64,000 bases of DNA from Rutidosis leptorrhynchoides (Eukaryota > Streptophyta > Magnoliopsida > Asterales > Asteraceae), in NCBI RefSeq assembly GCF_046630445.1, contig NC_092338.1, positions 146,081,501-146,145,500 of the forward strand, read 5' to 3'. The position numbers were made by a program, and so were the translations under genes. Below the pieces are notes generated by a model that saw only the letters and a program-made list of their open reading frames with translations, did no database searches and was not told the origin of the DNA. Shown here in pieces: positions 23,834 through 39,916 of this stretch. Within the stretch, counting starts at the first letter, position 1. Every line of letters begins with the position of its first letter.

Positions 23834-25004
23834 TTCTATACGTACGGATGTAACACCCGGATAGGCTATTTGTACGGACTAATGACACGGATAAGTAACA
23901 CGTACGAATTGGGATATACGTACGGATTGGTTATACGGATGGGTGATACATACGTTTTAACGACCAGTCAAAGTACACTTGAAGACCATCGTTATCTTGG
24001 TCCCACAGCTTGATCATAACTCTAAATGAATTTGATAAATAACCTTGCATTCTTTATTTAAAAATGATTTCCTATAAAGGAAACCTACCAAAATATGTAA
24101 GTTTAGAAAAACCATACATAAATACTTAACCAAAAGTTGACCAAAACAAAGTCAACAAACACCCACAATTTAATGTATCAAAATAGAATGCAAGTTAATG
24201 TTTAACAAAAGCTGTCATCATAAATATGCAGACTCTCTAAGCACAGCGGAAGCAATCAATCATGAACCTGAGAATAAAACATGATAGTAACTGTCAACAA
24301 AAATGTTGAGTGAATTATAGGTTTAATAATTGCAGACAATATTTAATTTAAACCATAAAGATTGATGTTTGAAAACATAAAGACTCATTTTGGACCACAA
24401 AAATTATATGCTCGAAAACATATAAAACATTATTTCATTAACCCGTGAGCCACCTGGTAATCACTTAACAATTCCATACCCTTAACAAAACCATAAATAT
24501 ACACTGAACATGTGTATCTTCCAAAATATGAAGTACTAATACATTCCGCCTGTAACTGCTAGCGCGACTAGCACGAAATGGCGCTGTCAGGCCCGATAGA
24601 TCTATCCATAGGATTCGCGTTCACCAGTAGAAACCAGTGATTACAATTACCAGATTAGGAAATATTTTTGTTCGACTCACAATGAATAATTTAAACCAAC
24701 TTCCACTTGTGTCCAATATGAAAAATAAAATGCATGTATTCTCATCTCAAAAGATATAAAATCGAAAAATGGGACTATAACTCACCTTAACGTAAACGAA
24801 GTAACCACACAAAAATGTGAACCGCAAATGAAGTAAGTGATCAAGAATGAGCACAACGCCGACCTATAAATAAACAGGTCGATATAAATAACTAACTTAG
24901 GTCAAGTCTTAGTATGATAGCTATAGAACTTGTTGAAAATAAACATAGAACAACACTCGATATGTTTCGGTATGATCAGGACAGCGTATAACCCGTACTT
25001 TCTA

Positions 25005-25137
25005 TTTTTAGGAAGTTTCTATTTTTGGAAAGTTTCTATTTTAGGAAAGTTTCTATTTTTGGAAAGTTTCTATTTTTGGAAAGTTTTCATATTTAGAAAG
25101 TTTCTATTTTTGGAAAGTTTATAACTTAGGAAAGTTT
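25005..25137. repeat. 17-bp minisatellite in the LTR of F
   Basis: Seven or so copies of GAAAGTTTCTATTTTTG. The translated Phe-Leu-Glu repeat on the plus strand is a by-product. Confidence 0.85.
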
Positions 25138-25149
25138 CCTTAATTAGAA

Positions 25150-25227
25150 AAGTCAACAAAAGTCAACTGAAATTCAAAGTCAACTGAAAGTCAACTCAAA
25201 AGTCAACCTTGGTCAAACTTAGTCAAC
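25150..25227 (-). promoter_or_regulatory. Cluster of W-box cores in the LTR of F
   Basis: Seven GTCAA pentamers in 78 bp, that is TTGAC on the element's sense strand, mostly as TTGACT or TTGACC. TTGAC is the known core bound by WRKY factors. Whether it acts as a promoter element is inference. Confidence 0.45.
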
Positions 25228-27224
25228 ATTGAGATTAAAGTGTAAATTACATTAATAATATAAGTTATAATAAAGTCATAAATGTATAATCATGTCATAA
25301 CATAAGTTTAATTAAATTAAAATGAATTATTAAAGTTAACATAAGTTTAAATGACATAATTAATATATCATAAGTATTCAATTAAGTAATTAAATATTAA
25401 TCATAATATAAGTATTATTAACTAATAATAAATTTTAATCATATCATAAGTATTATTAATTAATAATGAATTATTAATCATATCATAAGTTTTAATTATA
25501 ATTAATAAATTATTAGTATTTAATAATTAAATTATAATTAAATAATAACTAAGCCTTATAATAATTAAATAATTAATTAATCTTTATTATAAGTCTTATT
25601 ATAATAATCTCATAACATAAGTTTAATACTTTTCATAAGTTTTTTTCATTAATAATAAAAGTATTATTAATCATAAGTTTAATTAAAAGTTTCATTAAAT
25701 CATAAGTAATTATTAAATGATATAATAAATGTATATATCATAAGTCTTAAATTAAAATAATTAATTTTATATCATAAGTAATGTAGTAATAATGAAAATC
25801 ATTATTTATATCCTAAGTTCAAATTTTATAACCATAAGTTTAATTAAACGTTCGTCGGGTCATAACTTGAGCCCCGGGTGTCGGTCTTCGGCGAGTCTTA
25901 TATATATCCTCGTCTAACCAAACCACCTGACACATTAGTGTATTCAATAACACCCTAAAATTAGTCCCTAAGTCGTGACCTACAGCCATGAATCAACTTG
26001 GAACATTAATCCGTTCAAAATCTTGTTTTAGTCATTCCGGGTTATCCGTGGCTCGGATTTCGATGACCCGAACATGAATGTTCATCCCATCATCAATCCT
26101 AACACACTAGTATACCCTATAGACTCCAAAATTGGCCATAAAGTTGAACCAAAACTGAACACATTCATTTTTATATTTTAATTCCATGAAAACACCATTT
26201 TATGCATAACTTAAGTTCCGGGAATCGAAATAACATGAATCCGGAGTATAAAATCAATGTCTTGATGAGAGGAACGCATCTAAAAACTTTAATTTATCAA
26301 AAAACATCAGTTAAGTATACTGAAATGATCAATTAGTCCGCTGTCCCAAATCAAACAAACCGAAAACATGCAATAACGAGTAATTCTATGCATACAATCA
26401 TTAATCCAACAATACACAAGCACTATACTATCATAATAATCATCAAAAACAGAAAAATTAAATAAAAATCAAAAAGCTAGGGTTAGGGTTTATACCCTAA
26501 TCAAGAATCAAATGGTATGAACGCGTAGAAGAGAACGAGAGCAATCCGATTATACTAAAAGCCCTAAATCTTCAATGCAAAAATCAAAAGATGATGATGA
26601 TATGGTGCGGTGTTGGTGACGGCACAAAAGAAAAAAAGAAAGGGAGGAGGAAAGTCTAGAGAGAGTATTAGGTATTTCCTTAAAATGTGTAAATGTGATG
26701 TTAAAATCAAAATGAGGAAATAATGAGCCTATACCTTCCCCCTTTGATATTTTCGGCCAAAAACAAAAGGGTGGGGCCCCTTAGTGGTCCGTCTTGATAC
26801 AAAGACTAAAAGCTTTTAGCCCAAACTCCCGACGAAGCCCGAAACGCGAAAACACCGCTACACGATTAAATATTCGGATAGATAACGTACACGCGACAAA
26901 TAAAATATATAAACACTATATATAAACATATGATATAAAAATATCATATTTAAAATAAATGGGATTCAAAAATCTCAAAAGTCTGACCGTTGGTTTGAAA
27001 ACCGAAAAGATTCGCCGGATAGAAATCCACGACACGTAGAAAGGTACAATTTAAAATACGAATACAAATATTCATATAACATATAATAATTAATATATTA
27101 TTACAAAAATAATAATATAGGTCATAGAAATGACGTGGCATGAATAACAATTAACGGACATTAAATAATAAACGGTAGAAGATAACGAAAAAAGTAGGGT
27201 TATGACAGTACCTTCCCGTTAGGG

Positions 27225-27243
27225 AAATTTCGTCCCGAAATTT
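27225..27243 (-). promoter_or_regulatory. Pre-PPT palindrome of element F
   Basis: AAATTTCG-TCC-CGAAATTT, 8-bp arms, just upstream of the purine tract (minus AACGGGAAGGTACTG) of the 3' LTR. It recurs in G and H. Confidence 0.7.
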
Positions 27244-29886
27244 AAGCAGGTGCAGGGGTTGACTCGACATCTGAGAACAAATGCGGGTACTTCCACCTCA
27301 TCTAATCTTCACATTTCCAAGTGAACTCGGGTCCGCGTCTGGCATTCCATCTAACTCGGACGATAGGAATTCTACTTTGCTTGAGTGTCTTAACCTCTCG
27401 ATCCATAATTTCAACAGGTTCCTCAATAAAATGGAGTTATTTATCAACATGAAGTTCATCAAGAGGAATGGTTTCATCCGCCTCGGCTAAACACTTCTTC
27501 AAATTCGATACATGAAAAACGTCATGAACAGCACCGAGTTCTTGTAGAAATTTCAAACGATAAGCCACGGGTCCAATTCTTTCGATAATCTCAAACGGTC
27601 CAACAAATCGAGGATTCACTTTCCCCTCTTTCCAAAGCGTACCACACCTTTCCAAGGTGATACCTTCAACATGACACGATCACCAACTTGAAATTCTAAA
27701 TCTTTCCTTCTAATATCGGCATAACTCTTTTGCCGACTCCTGGAGGTTTTCAACCTTTCTTTAATCTGTACGATCTTCTCAGTAGTCTCATGAGTAATTT
27801 CTGGGCCTGTGAGTTGAGCATCCATAACCTCATTCCAACAGATAGGAGACCTACACTTTCTACCATACAGAGCTTCAAATAGTGCGGCTTTAATACTTGC
27901 ATGATAACTGTTATTATAAGAAAATTCGGCCAGCGGCAAATATCTATTCCACCCATTACAAAAATCAATAATGCACGCTCATAACATGTCTAATGGTCCT
28001 TTCACTCTGACCATCTGACTTGGGATGATAAGCAGTGATCATATCCAATTTTGTTCCCAAAGCTTCCTGTAAGGATTGCCAAAACCTCGATGTAAATCGA
28101 CTGTCTCGGTCTGAAATAATAGATACAGGAACACCATGTCTTGAAACAATTTCCTTCAAGTACAAACGAGTAAGCTTCTCCATCGAATCTGTTTCCTTAA
28201 TCGGCAAGAAATGACCTGACTGTGTGAGTCGGTCAACAATCACCCAAATGGTATCATAACCACCCACAACTCTCGGTAGCTTCATAATAAACTCCATTGT
28301 AATACCTTCCCACTTCCATTCGAGAATTTCAGGTTGCACTAAAAGTCCGGACAGTTTCTGATGTTTAGCTTTAACCTGAGCATAGGTCAAACACTTAGCC
28401 ACATACGTAGCCACATCAGCTTTCAAATTAGGCCACCAATACATCTCCTAAAGATCATGATACATCTTTCCTGAACCAGGATGAATAGAGTACCTAGACT
28501 TATGAGCCACATCTAACACAAGTTGTCGCAGATCACCAAACTTCGAAACCCAAAGACGTCCCGCTAAATACCGAGTACCACTGGCTCGTACCTCAAATTT
28601 CTTACCCATGCCTCTGACTTTCTCGTTCACAAAATTCTCCTGCTTCAAGGTTTCTTGTTGAGCCGCAAGAATCTGCCTTGCGAGGTTTGTTCGAATGGTC
28701 TTATTCATGGCCCTAAATCTACGAGGTTCAACCCTCTCTTTTCGACTTAACGCATCAGTTACAACATTGGCCTTTCCCGGGTGATACAGGAGTTCGCAAT
28801 CATAATCGTTCAACGTCTCAACCCACCGTCGCTGCCTCATATTCAACTGTTTTTGGTCAAGGATGTGTTGAAGACTTTTGTGATCTGTGTACACTGTACT
28901 TTTGACCCCATATAGATAATGTCTCCAAATCTTAAGCGCAAACACAACAGCTCCCAATTCTAAATCATGGGTTGTATAATTATGTTCGTGAATCTTCAAC
29001 TGACGTGATGCGTACGCAATGACTTTCTTTCACTGCATTAAAACACAACCAAGGCCCTGACGCGAAGCATCACAATAGACAACAAAATCGTCATTACCCT
29101 CGGGTAGTGATAATATCGGAGCGGAAGTTAACTTCTTCTTTAGAGTTTGAAAAGCAGTCTCTTGTTCATCCTTCCACTCATACTTCTTCCCTTTGTGCGT
29201 TAAAGCAGTAAGAGGTTTCGCTATACGAGAGAAATCTTGAATGAACCTTCTATAGTAGCCTGCCAACCCTAGAAACTGACGAATCTGAGTAGGGGTCTTC
29301 GAAATTTCCCACTTCTCACTTGCCTCGATCTTGGCAGGATCAACTTGTATTCCTTGTTTACTAACAACATGTCCAAGGAATTGAACTTCTCTTAACCAGA
29401 AATCACACTTAGAGAACTTAGCGTACAGCTCTTCTTTCCTCAACAAATCAAGCACCAACTTCAAATGTTCTTCGTGCTCTTCATCACTCTTGGAATAAAT
29501 AAGGATGTCGTCGATGAAAACGATAACGAATTTATCCAGATAGGGTCTACACACACGGTTCATGAGATCCATGAACACTGCAGGTGCGTTAGTCAATCTG
29601 AACGGCATAACCAGAAATTCGTAGCGACTATAACGGGTTCGGAAATCATTTTTTGGAATATCAGTTCCTTTAACGCGTAGTTGATGATAACTAGAACGGA
29701 GATCAATCTTAAAAATAAATAGACGAACCTTGAGGCTGATCGAACAGATCATCAATTCTCGAAAGAGGGTAACGATTCTTTACCGTAAGCTTGTTCCACT
29801 CGCGATAATCAATACACAAATGAAATGAATCATCTTTCTTTTTAACAAACATAACAGGAGCTCCCCAAGGGGACGAACTGGGACGA
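27244..29886 (-). pseudogene. Chromovirus pol remnant (element F)
   Basis: From right to left: RT ([41 protein letters not shown]), RNase H start ([15 protein letters not shown]) broken by TGA at 29030-29032, the rest of RNase H ([11 protein letters not shown]), the integrase zinc region, integrase core ([18 protein letters not shown]), and a C-terminal chromodomain-like tail (KIPIV-type, WNARRGPEFTW). Lesions: the TGA above, a TAG near 28445 before YWWPN, a deletion after SERTI, and frameshifts near 27640 and 27960. The order RT-RNaseH-IN-chromodomain and the WNARRGPEFTW tail place it in Ty3/gypsy chromoviruses, probably Tekay. The region upstream of RT has been lost. Non-functional. Confidence 0.85.
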
Positions 29887-30510
29887 ATTAAATATAGCTG
29901 CAACAATGAAGGAAGAAATATATAGAGTAGTCACATCAGTGGCATAGATATTTAAGGCAATTCTCTCAAAGGGGATAACGAGGATCATGGACTTCAAAGT
30001 AAATTTTCATTACATTTCTAAAAGTAAGACGTACGAAAGGTGTGATCCTTCAACGAGAGTGAACTTCCTCGCACAATGAGCGAGTCAATCTAGGATTCAT
30101 CCTTATTCTTTTATTTATGTGTGGATGAAAAGAAACGTGAATCATGGGTTATAAAGAATGGCCAACTCCAGGTGAGATAAATCTCCAAAAATAATTTCGT
30201 GCACCCCAAAGTATTGAATCATAGGATTGATGCTTACGAGGGTGTTGCGTTTGGCCGTGAATATCGAGAGTAGAAATTTCTCAAACGGTCTAGTGTAATA
30301 TATATTCATGATACCAACTATAACAACAGTTGGGGTAGAAACCCACCCAGTGCCTTTTCTACAATAGGGTGACCACCGGGTGTACCTCAGAAAATATCTT
30401 TATCGATCCGCGTTTCGGCCATGTCCAACCACAAGAGGGAAAAATTTGTGAGCGCAAAGACTTTACAATAAATTTTATAAAACCACCATCCAAATTGATG
30501 TAAGAGTTTT
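29887..30510. other. No gene recognised between elements F and G
   Basis: Unassigned sequence starting where the RT of F breaks off. It contains CATGATACCAAC (30304-30315), which resembles an initiator-Met primer site in reverse, but no LTR edge follows. It may be host DNA or an element remnant. Confidence 0.5.
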
Positions 30511-32515
<2,005 letters not shown>

Positions 32516-32532
32516 GTACCTCCCCGTTAAAG

Positions 32533-32553
32533 AAAATTTCGTCCCGAAATTTT
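32533..32553 (-). promoter_or_regulatory. Pre-PPT palindrome of element G
   Basis: 9-bp arms AAAATTTCG and CGAAATTTT around TCC, just before the purine tract (minus AACGGGGAGGTACTG). Confidence 0.7.
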
Positions 32554-35199
32554 GAGTAGTACCTGTTTTATAAGCGATATCAGTGAACAAATGTGGATAC
32601 TTTTGCTTCATTTGATCTTCACGTTCCCAAGTAAACTCGGGTCCTCGTCTAGCGTTCCAACGAACTCTAACTATCGGTATTTTATTTTGTTTTAATTGTT
32701 TGACCTCACGGTCCATGATTTCAACAGTTTCTTAGATAAAATGGAGTTTATCATTTATTCATATTTCGTCAAGAGGAATTACAACATCCTCTTCAGCTAA
32801 ACATTTCTTCAAATTTGACACGTGAAATGTGTCATGAACACCACTAAGTTCTTGCGGTAGCTTTAATCGATAAGCAACTGTTCCAATTCTTTCGGTGATT
32901 TCAAAGGGTCCTACGTACCTAGGACTTAGCTTTCCTCATTTACCGAATCGTATAACGCCTTTCTAGGGTGACACTTTCAACATGACTTTGTCGCCCACTT
33001 GAAATTCTAGCGGTTTTCTTCCTTTGTTAGCGTAACTCTTTTGACGACTCATGGCCATTTTCAATCATTGTTGTATTTGAAAGATCTTTTCGGTAGTTTC
33101 ATGAATAATTTCTGGTCCAGTAAGTTGTTTTTCTCCTACTTCACTCCAACAAATAGGAGATCTACACTTTCTACCGTAAAGTGCTTCAAATGGTGCTGCG
33201 TTGATGCTCGTATGATAGCTGTTATTGTATGAAAATTCTGCCAAAGTTAAGTGCCGATCCCAACCGGTTCCAAAGTCAATCACGCATGCCCGTAACATGT
33301 CTTCTAATGTTTGTATTGTTCTTTCACTTTGACCATCTGTCTGTGGGTGATAAGCGATGCTCATATCTAATCGAGTTCCCAATGCTTTTTGTAATGACTT
33401 CCAAAAATGCGATACGAATCGGGTGTCACAATCGTATATAATGGAGATAGGTACACCATTTCTGGAAACTATTTCCTTTAAATATAAGCGTGCTAATCTC
33501 TCCATACTGTTTGTCTTCTTTATTGGTATAAAGTGAGTTGACTTAGTGAGGCGATCAACTATCACCCAAATAGTATCGTGACTATTTGCAGTCCTTGGCA
33601 ATTTCGTAATGAAATCCATGGTTATTTTTTCCCCATTTCCATTGAGGAATTTCTGGTTGTTGAAGTAATCCTGACGACTTCTGGTGCTCAGCTTTGACCT
33701 TTGCACACGTCAAACATTTGCTTACATAAGTAGCAATTTCTGCCTTCATATTAGGCCACCAATAGAACTTCTTGAGATCTTGGTACATTTTCCCATTTCC
33801 TGGGTGAATTGAGTACCTCGTTTTGTGTGCTTCATCCAGTACTAGTTGCCTTAGGTTACCATGTTTTGGTACCCATATCCTACCAGCAAAATACAGGGTT
33901 CCATCGGCTTTTACTTCAAGTTGTTTTTCTAATCCTTTGCTCATTTCGTCTTTTTCATTTTCGTCTTTTAAAGCTTCTAACTGTGCTGCTTGAATTTGCT
34001 TTGTGAGATCAGTACGAATTGTAATGTTCAAAGCTCGGACCCTAAGAGGTTTTACTCTTTCTTTCCGACTTAGGGCATCAGCTACAACATTAGCCTTTCT
34101 GGGGTGGTAACGGATTTCACAATCGTAGTCGTTCAATAACTCTACCCAGCGACGTTGCCTCATATTGAGTTGTTTTTGATCAAAAATATGATGAAGACTC
34201 TTATGGTCGGTGTACACTGTACACTTGGTGCCATATAGATAGTGTCTCCATATTTTGAGTGCAAAAACTACTGCTCCAAGTTTCAAATCGTGCGTCGTAT
34301 AGTTCCTTTCATGAACTTTTAGTTATCGTGAGGTGTATGTGATAACTTTTGTGCGTTGTATCAATACACATCCTAAACCTTGGCGCGAAGCATCACAATA
34401 GATCACGAAATCATCATTTCCTTCTGGTAATGACAAAATGGGTGCAGACGTTAACTTCTTCTTTAACAGTTGAAATGCGGATTCCTGTTCTGTGGATCAA
34501 TCATACTTCTTTCCCTTTTGGGTTAATGCAGTTAAGGGTTTGGTGATTTTAGAGAAATCTTGAATGAATCTTCGGTAGTAACCAGCAAGACCTAAAAATT
34601 GGCGGATTTGTGTTGGAGTCTTCGGGGTTTTCCATTTACTAATGGCTTCGATCTTGGCGGGGTCAACTTTAATTACATCTTTACTGACAACATGGCCCAA
34701 AAACTGTACTTCTTGTAACCAGAAATCACACTTCGAAAATTTTGCGTACAGTTCTTCTTTCTTGAGTACCTCTAGTACCAGTCTTAAGTGTTGCTCATGT
34801 TCTTCCTTGTTCTTCGAGTAAATTAATATATCGTCGATAAAAACAATGACAAATTTGTCTAAATATGGTCTGCAGATGTGATTCATTAGATCCATGAATA
34901 CTGCTGGAGCATTAGTCAATCTAAAAGGCATGACTAAAAACTCATAGTGACCATAACGGGTTCTGAACGCGGTTTTAGGAACATCTTCTTCCTTCACTCT
35001 CAGCTGATGATATCCGGAGCGTAGATCATTCTTAGAATAAACACTTTATCCTTACAATTGATCAAACAAATCATCAATCCTCGGTAATGGGTACCGATTC
35101 TTGATCGTTAATTTGTTTAATTCTCGGTAATCTATGCACATTCTCATGGATCCATCATTCTTCTTGACGAACAGAATAGGAGCACCCCAAGGTGAAAAA
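32554..35199 (-). pseudogene. Chromovirus pol remnant (element G)
   Basis: RT (34497-35199; [27 protein letters not shown]), RNase H and integrase zinc region (33582-34286; [24 protein letters not shown]), integrase core (33065-33706; [34 protein letters not shown]) and the chromodomain tail ([17 protein letters not shown]). The three integrase acidic positions are still present, but IISD has become IIYD. Frames are separated by at least one frameshift near 33640 and by stops between 34287 and 34496 and after 34998. RT is cut by the LTR of H. Non-functional. Confidence 0.85.
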
Positions 35200-38100
35200 T
35201 GAAATGTTCCGTTCATATTGCTTATAAACGTTCCATATTAATTGATTTCGTTGCGAGGTTTTGACCTCAATATGAGACGTTTTTTAAAGACTGCATTCAT
35301 TTTTAAAACAACCATAACCTTTATTTTATAAATAAAGGTTTTAAAAGCATTACGTAGATTATCAAATAATGATAATCTAAAATATACTGTTTACACATGA
35401 CCATTACATAATGGTTTACAATAGAAATATATTACATCGACATATGTTTCTTGAATGCAGTTTTTACACAATATCATACAAACATGGACTCCAAATCTTG
35501 TCCTTATTTTAGTATGCTACAGCGGAAGCTCTTAGTATTCACCTGAGAATAAACATGCTTTAAACGTCAACAAAAATGTTGGTGAGTTATAGGTTTAACC
35601 TATATATATCAAATCGTAACAATAGACCACAAGATTTCATATTTCAATATACATCCCATACATAGAGATAAAAATCATTCATATGGTGAACACCTGGTAA
35701 CCGACATTAACAAGATGCATATATAAGAATATCCCCATCAATCCGGGACACCCTTCGGATATGATATAAATTTCGAAGTACTAAAGCATCCAGTACTTTG
35801 GATGGGGTTTGTTAGGCCCAATAGATCTATCTTTAGGATTCGCATCAATTAGGGTGTCTGTTCCCTAATTCTTAGATTACCAGACTTAATAAAAAGGGGC
35901 ATATTCGATTTCAATAATTTAACCATAGAATGTAGTTTCACGTACTTGTGTCTATTTTGTAAATCATTTATAAAACCTGCATGTATTCTCATCCCAAAAA
36001 TATTAGATTTTAAAAGTGGGACTATAACTCACTTTCACAGATATTTCCTTCCTCCGAAATAAGACTTGGCCACGGATCGATTCACGAACCTATACAAGTA
36101 TGTACATATATATCAAAGTATGATCAAAATATAATTACAACCATTTTTATTATGTTTTAAAGATTTGAGTGTATTAAGTCAGCTGTCCTCGTTAATAACC
36201 TACAACTAGTTGTCCACAGTTAGATGTACAGAAATAAATCGATATATATTATCTTGAATCAATCCATGACCCAGTGTATACATGTCTCAGGCTAGATCAC
36301 AACTCAAAGTATATATATTTTTGGAATCAACCTCAACCATGTATAGCTAACTCCAACATAACTGCATATAGAGTGTCTATGGTTGTTCCAAATAATATAT
36401 ATACGTGGTCGATATGATATGTCAAAACATTTGCATACGTGTCTATGGTATCCCAAGATTACATAATATATTAGAATACATGTATAATACAATATGAGTT
36501 AGCTAGGATATGATTTGTATAGATTTGTTAAACATTTCCCGTAGCTAAAAAGATCAAAAATATCCAATCTTGTTTTACCCATAACTTCTTCATTTTAAAT
36601 CCGTTTTGAGTGAATCAAATTGTTATAGTTTCATATTGAACTCTAATTTAAGAATCAAAACAGAAAAAGTATAGGTTTATAGTCGGAAATTTAAGTTACA
36701 TGTCAATTACTAAAGAGGTAGTCATTTTCGTCGAAAGAACGACATCTTGATGACCATTTTGAAAAACATACTTTCACTTTGAGTTTAACCAAAATTTTTG
36801 GATATAGTTTCATGTTCATATAAAAAATCATTTTCCCAGAAGAATAACTTTTAAATCAAAGTTTATCATAGTTTTTAATTATCCAAACCAAAACAGCCCC
36901 CGGTTTCACTACGACGGCGTATATCCGATTTTATGGTGTACATCGTGTTTCCAGGTTTTAAATCATTAAGTTTGCATATCATATAGATATAGAACATGTG
37001 TTTAGTTAATTTTAAAAGTCAAGTTATAAGGATTAACTTTTGTTTACGAACAAGGTTAGAATTAACTAAACTATGTTCTAGTGATTACAAGTTTAAATCT
37101 TCGAATAAGATAGCTTTATATGTATGAATCGAATGATGTTATGAACATCATTACTACCTTAAGTTTTCTGTATAAAACTACTAGAAATGAGAAAAATAGA
37201 TCTAACTTCAAAGGATGCTTGGATGGCTTGAAAGTTCTTGAAGCAGAATCATGACACGAAAACAGTTCAAGTAAGATTTTCACTCGAAATAAGATTGTTA
37301 TAGTTGTAGAAATTGAATCAAAGTTTGAATATGAATATTACCTTGAATTATAAAGATAACCTACTGTAAATAACAAAGGTTCCTTGATCTTAGATGATTA
37401 CTTGGAATGGATTAGAAAGCTTGGAAGTAGACTTGCAAACTTGGAAGTATTCTTGATTTTTATGAAACTAAACTTATGGAAATTATGAAGAACACTTAGA
37501 ACTTGAAGATGGAACTTGAGAGAGATCAATTATATGAAGAAAATTGAAGAATGAAAGTGTTTGTAGGTGTTTTTGGTCGTTGGTATATGGATTAGATATA
37601 AAGGATATGTAATTTTGTTTTCATGTAAATAAGTCATTAATGATTACTAATATTTTTGTAATTTTATGAGATATTTCATGCTAGTTGCCAAATGATGGTT
37701 CCCACATGTGTTAGTGACTCACATGGGCTGCTAAGAGCTGATCATTGGAGTATATATACCAATAGTACATACATCTAAAAGCTGTGTATTGTACGAGTAC
37801 GAATACGGGTGCATACGAGTAGAATTGTTGATGAAACTGAACGAGGATGTAATTGTAAGTATTTTTGTTAAGTAGAAGTACTTTGATATGTGTCTTGAAG
37901 TCTTTCAAAAGTGTAAGAATACATATCAAAACACAACATGTATATACATTCTAATGGAGTCGTTAAGTCTTTGTTAGTCGTTACATGTAAGTGTTGTTTT
38001 GAAACCTTTAAGTTAACGATCTCAATTAATGTTGTTAACCCAATGTTTATTATATCAAATGAGATGTTAAATTATTATATTATCATGATATTATGATGTA

Positions 38101-38634
38101 TGAATATCTCTTAATATGATATATACATTAAAATATCGTTACAACGATAATCGTTACATATAAGTCTCGTTTCGTAATTCTTGAGTTAGTAGTCTTGTTT
38201 TTACATATGTAGTTCATTGTTAACAAACTTAATGATATATTTAAATATCATTTTATCATGTTAAATATAGTGTATCAATATCTTAATATGATACATATGT
38301 ATTTAGTAGACGTTATCATAACGATAATCGTTATGTATATCATTTCGAGTTTCTTAACTTATTAATCTCATTTCTTATGTATATCACAAATTGTTAATAT
38401 ACTTAGTGAGATACTTAATCATCATAATCTCATGTTAACCATATATATATGTCTATATATACCACAACATGTAGTTTTTACAAATTTGTAACGTTCGTGA
38501 ATCGCCGGTCAACTTGGGTGATCAATTGTCTATATGAAACTTATTTCATTTAATCAAGTCTTAACAAGTTTGATTGCTTAACATATTGGAAACATTTATT
38601 CATGTAAATATCAATCTCAATTAATATATATAAA
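35200..38634 (-). repeat. 3' LTR of element H, major part (interrupted by X)
   Basis: Minus strand end GAACATTTCA at 35200. It matches the LTR of B over most of its length. It is interrupted at 38634 by element X, and the first 24 bp of the LTR lie at 46593-46616. The inverted 11-mer block is at 35582-36032. Confidence 0.9.
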
Positions 38635-39841
38635 TGATGTGGTAGCGTGGGGGTACGTGATAGTACTATATTTTACTACGAAATACGTTACAAATTACAC
38701 AAGTTTTAATTATTTATTTACAAATGAGATATACCTAAACCTTGCTACAACACTATAGGCAGTGTACCTAATCGTAGAGTAGTATAGTTTTTAGTAAGTC
38801 CGGTTCGTTCCACAGGGAGCGGGCTTATTACACACTATATTTTTAAACAACTATATTTGTACAAAATATATATAATTATATATAATAATATATAAAAGGG
38901 GGTTTTACCGTTTAATGACCGGTTTGTCGATTTATATTTTAAGCGAAGCGTAAAGTAAATGACGATATTTAACTAACAATATAAAATAAATAACAATAAT
39001 TAAAATGACAATAAATAAAAGTACGAGGAAAAATGAAATAAAATATATTATGCTTATTTAAACTTCCGTAACCATGATGTTTGACGTTTTGATTTTAATT
39101 TATTGTCCTGGGTTAATTGTCCTTTGTCCTGGATGTATTTGAAACCTATCTGGTTTTTATCCATAATAGTTCATCGGTCATAATTATAAACTGCTCGGCA
39201 AATTTAACCTTATACCCGAAGTCAAATATTCCAACTAACTGGGGACTTAAACTGTAACAAGGTTTTAATACTTTGTTTAATAATTACACCAGGATATCGA
39301 CTGCGTGTAACCCAAGGTTTTAATACTTTGTTATCAATTATGCCAAGTGTCCTTGTACATAATTTCACCCCTGTTTTAATAATTCCATAGACTATTAATC
39401 CATTCCCGTGTCCGGTTAAATGAACAATTATTCGTACATATAAATACCCCGCCCATCGTGTCCGATCGAGTGTATATGGTTATTTATAGGGACGTCCAAT
39501 TGTAAATCTTTATATTAAAATTAACAAACTATCATTTAGTTAAACAAATATAAAGCCCATTAATAGCCCATAGTCTAATTTCCACAAGTGTCGTTCTTTT
39601 GTCCAAACCCCAATTATGGTACAAAACCCAATTACCCCATCTCTAATATTTAGCTTAACATCATGATTACTTCGGCTCAAATAAGCATAATAATAACTTA
39701 AGTACGAGACATTAATTTAAAAAGGTTGAACATAGCTTACATTGATTATTTATCGCGTAGTAGTACACGGACAGAGCTCCGACTTTAAAACCCGTAAAAA
39801 TAACTTTTACATAACCCAAACTAATCTAATATAACACTAAT

Positions 39842-39916
<75 letters not shown>

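Larger units (their letters stand above)
23849..27207 (-). repeat. 3' LTR of element F (3359 bp)
   Basis: Minus strand TGTCATAACCCTAC (27207) to GGGTGTTACA (23849). It holds a 17-bp minisatellite, a GTCAA cluster, and a long stretch (25240-25850) with CATAAGT recurring every 20-40 bp. The 5148-type inverted 11-mer block is at 24310-24785. Confidence 0.8.
23849..29886 (-). mobile_element. Element F: decayed chromovirus (Tekay-like), 3' LTR plus pol
   Basis: A 3.36-kb 3' LTR, purine tract and pol from chromodomain back to reverse transcriptase. The frame ends abruptly at about 29886 inside RT, and the gag half is not found to the right. Left flank is acgga (23844-23848). Confidence 0.85.

Noticed and set aside
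24930..25124. Phe/Leu-rich 64-codon ORF
   Set aside because: Translation of the 17-bp minisatellite in the LTR of F.
30304..30315. Primer binding site of a further chromovirus
   Set aside because: The word resembles a tRNA-iMet site in reverse, but no LTR edge lies beside it.
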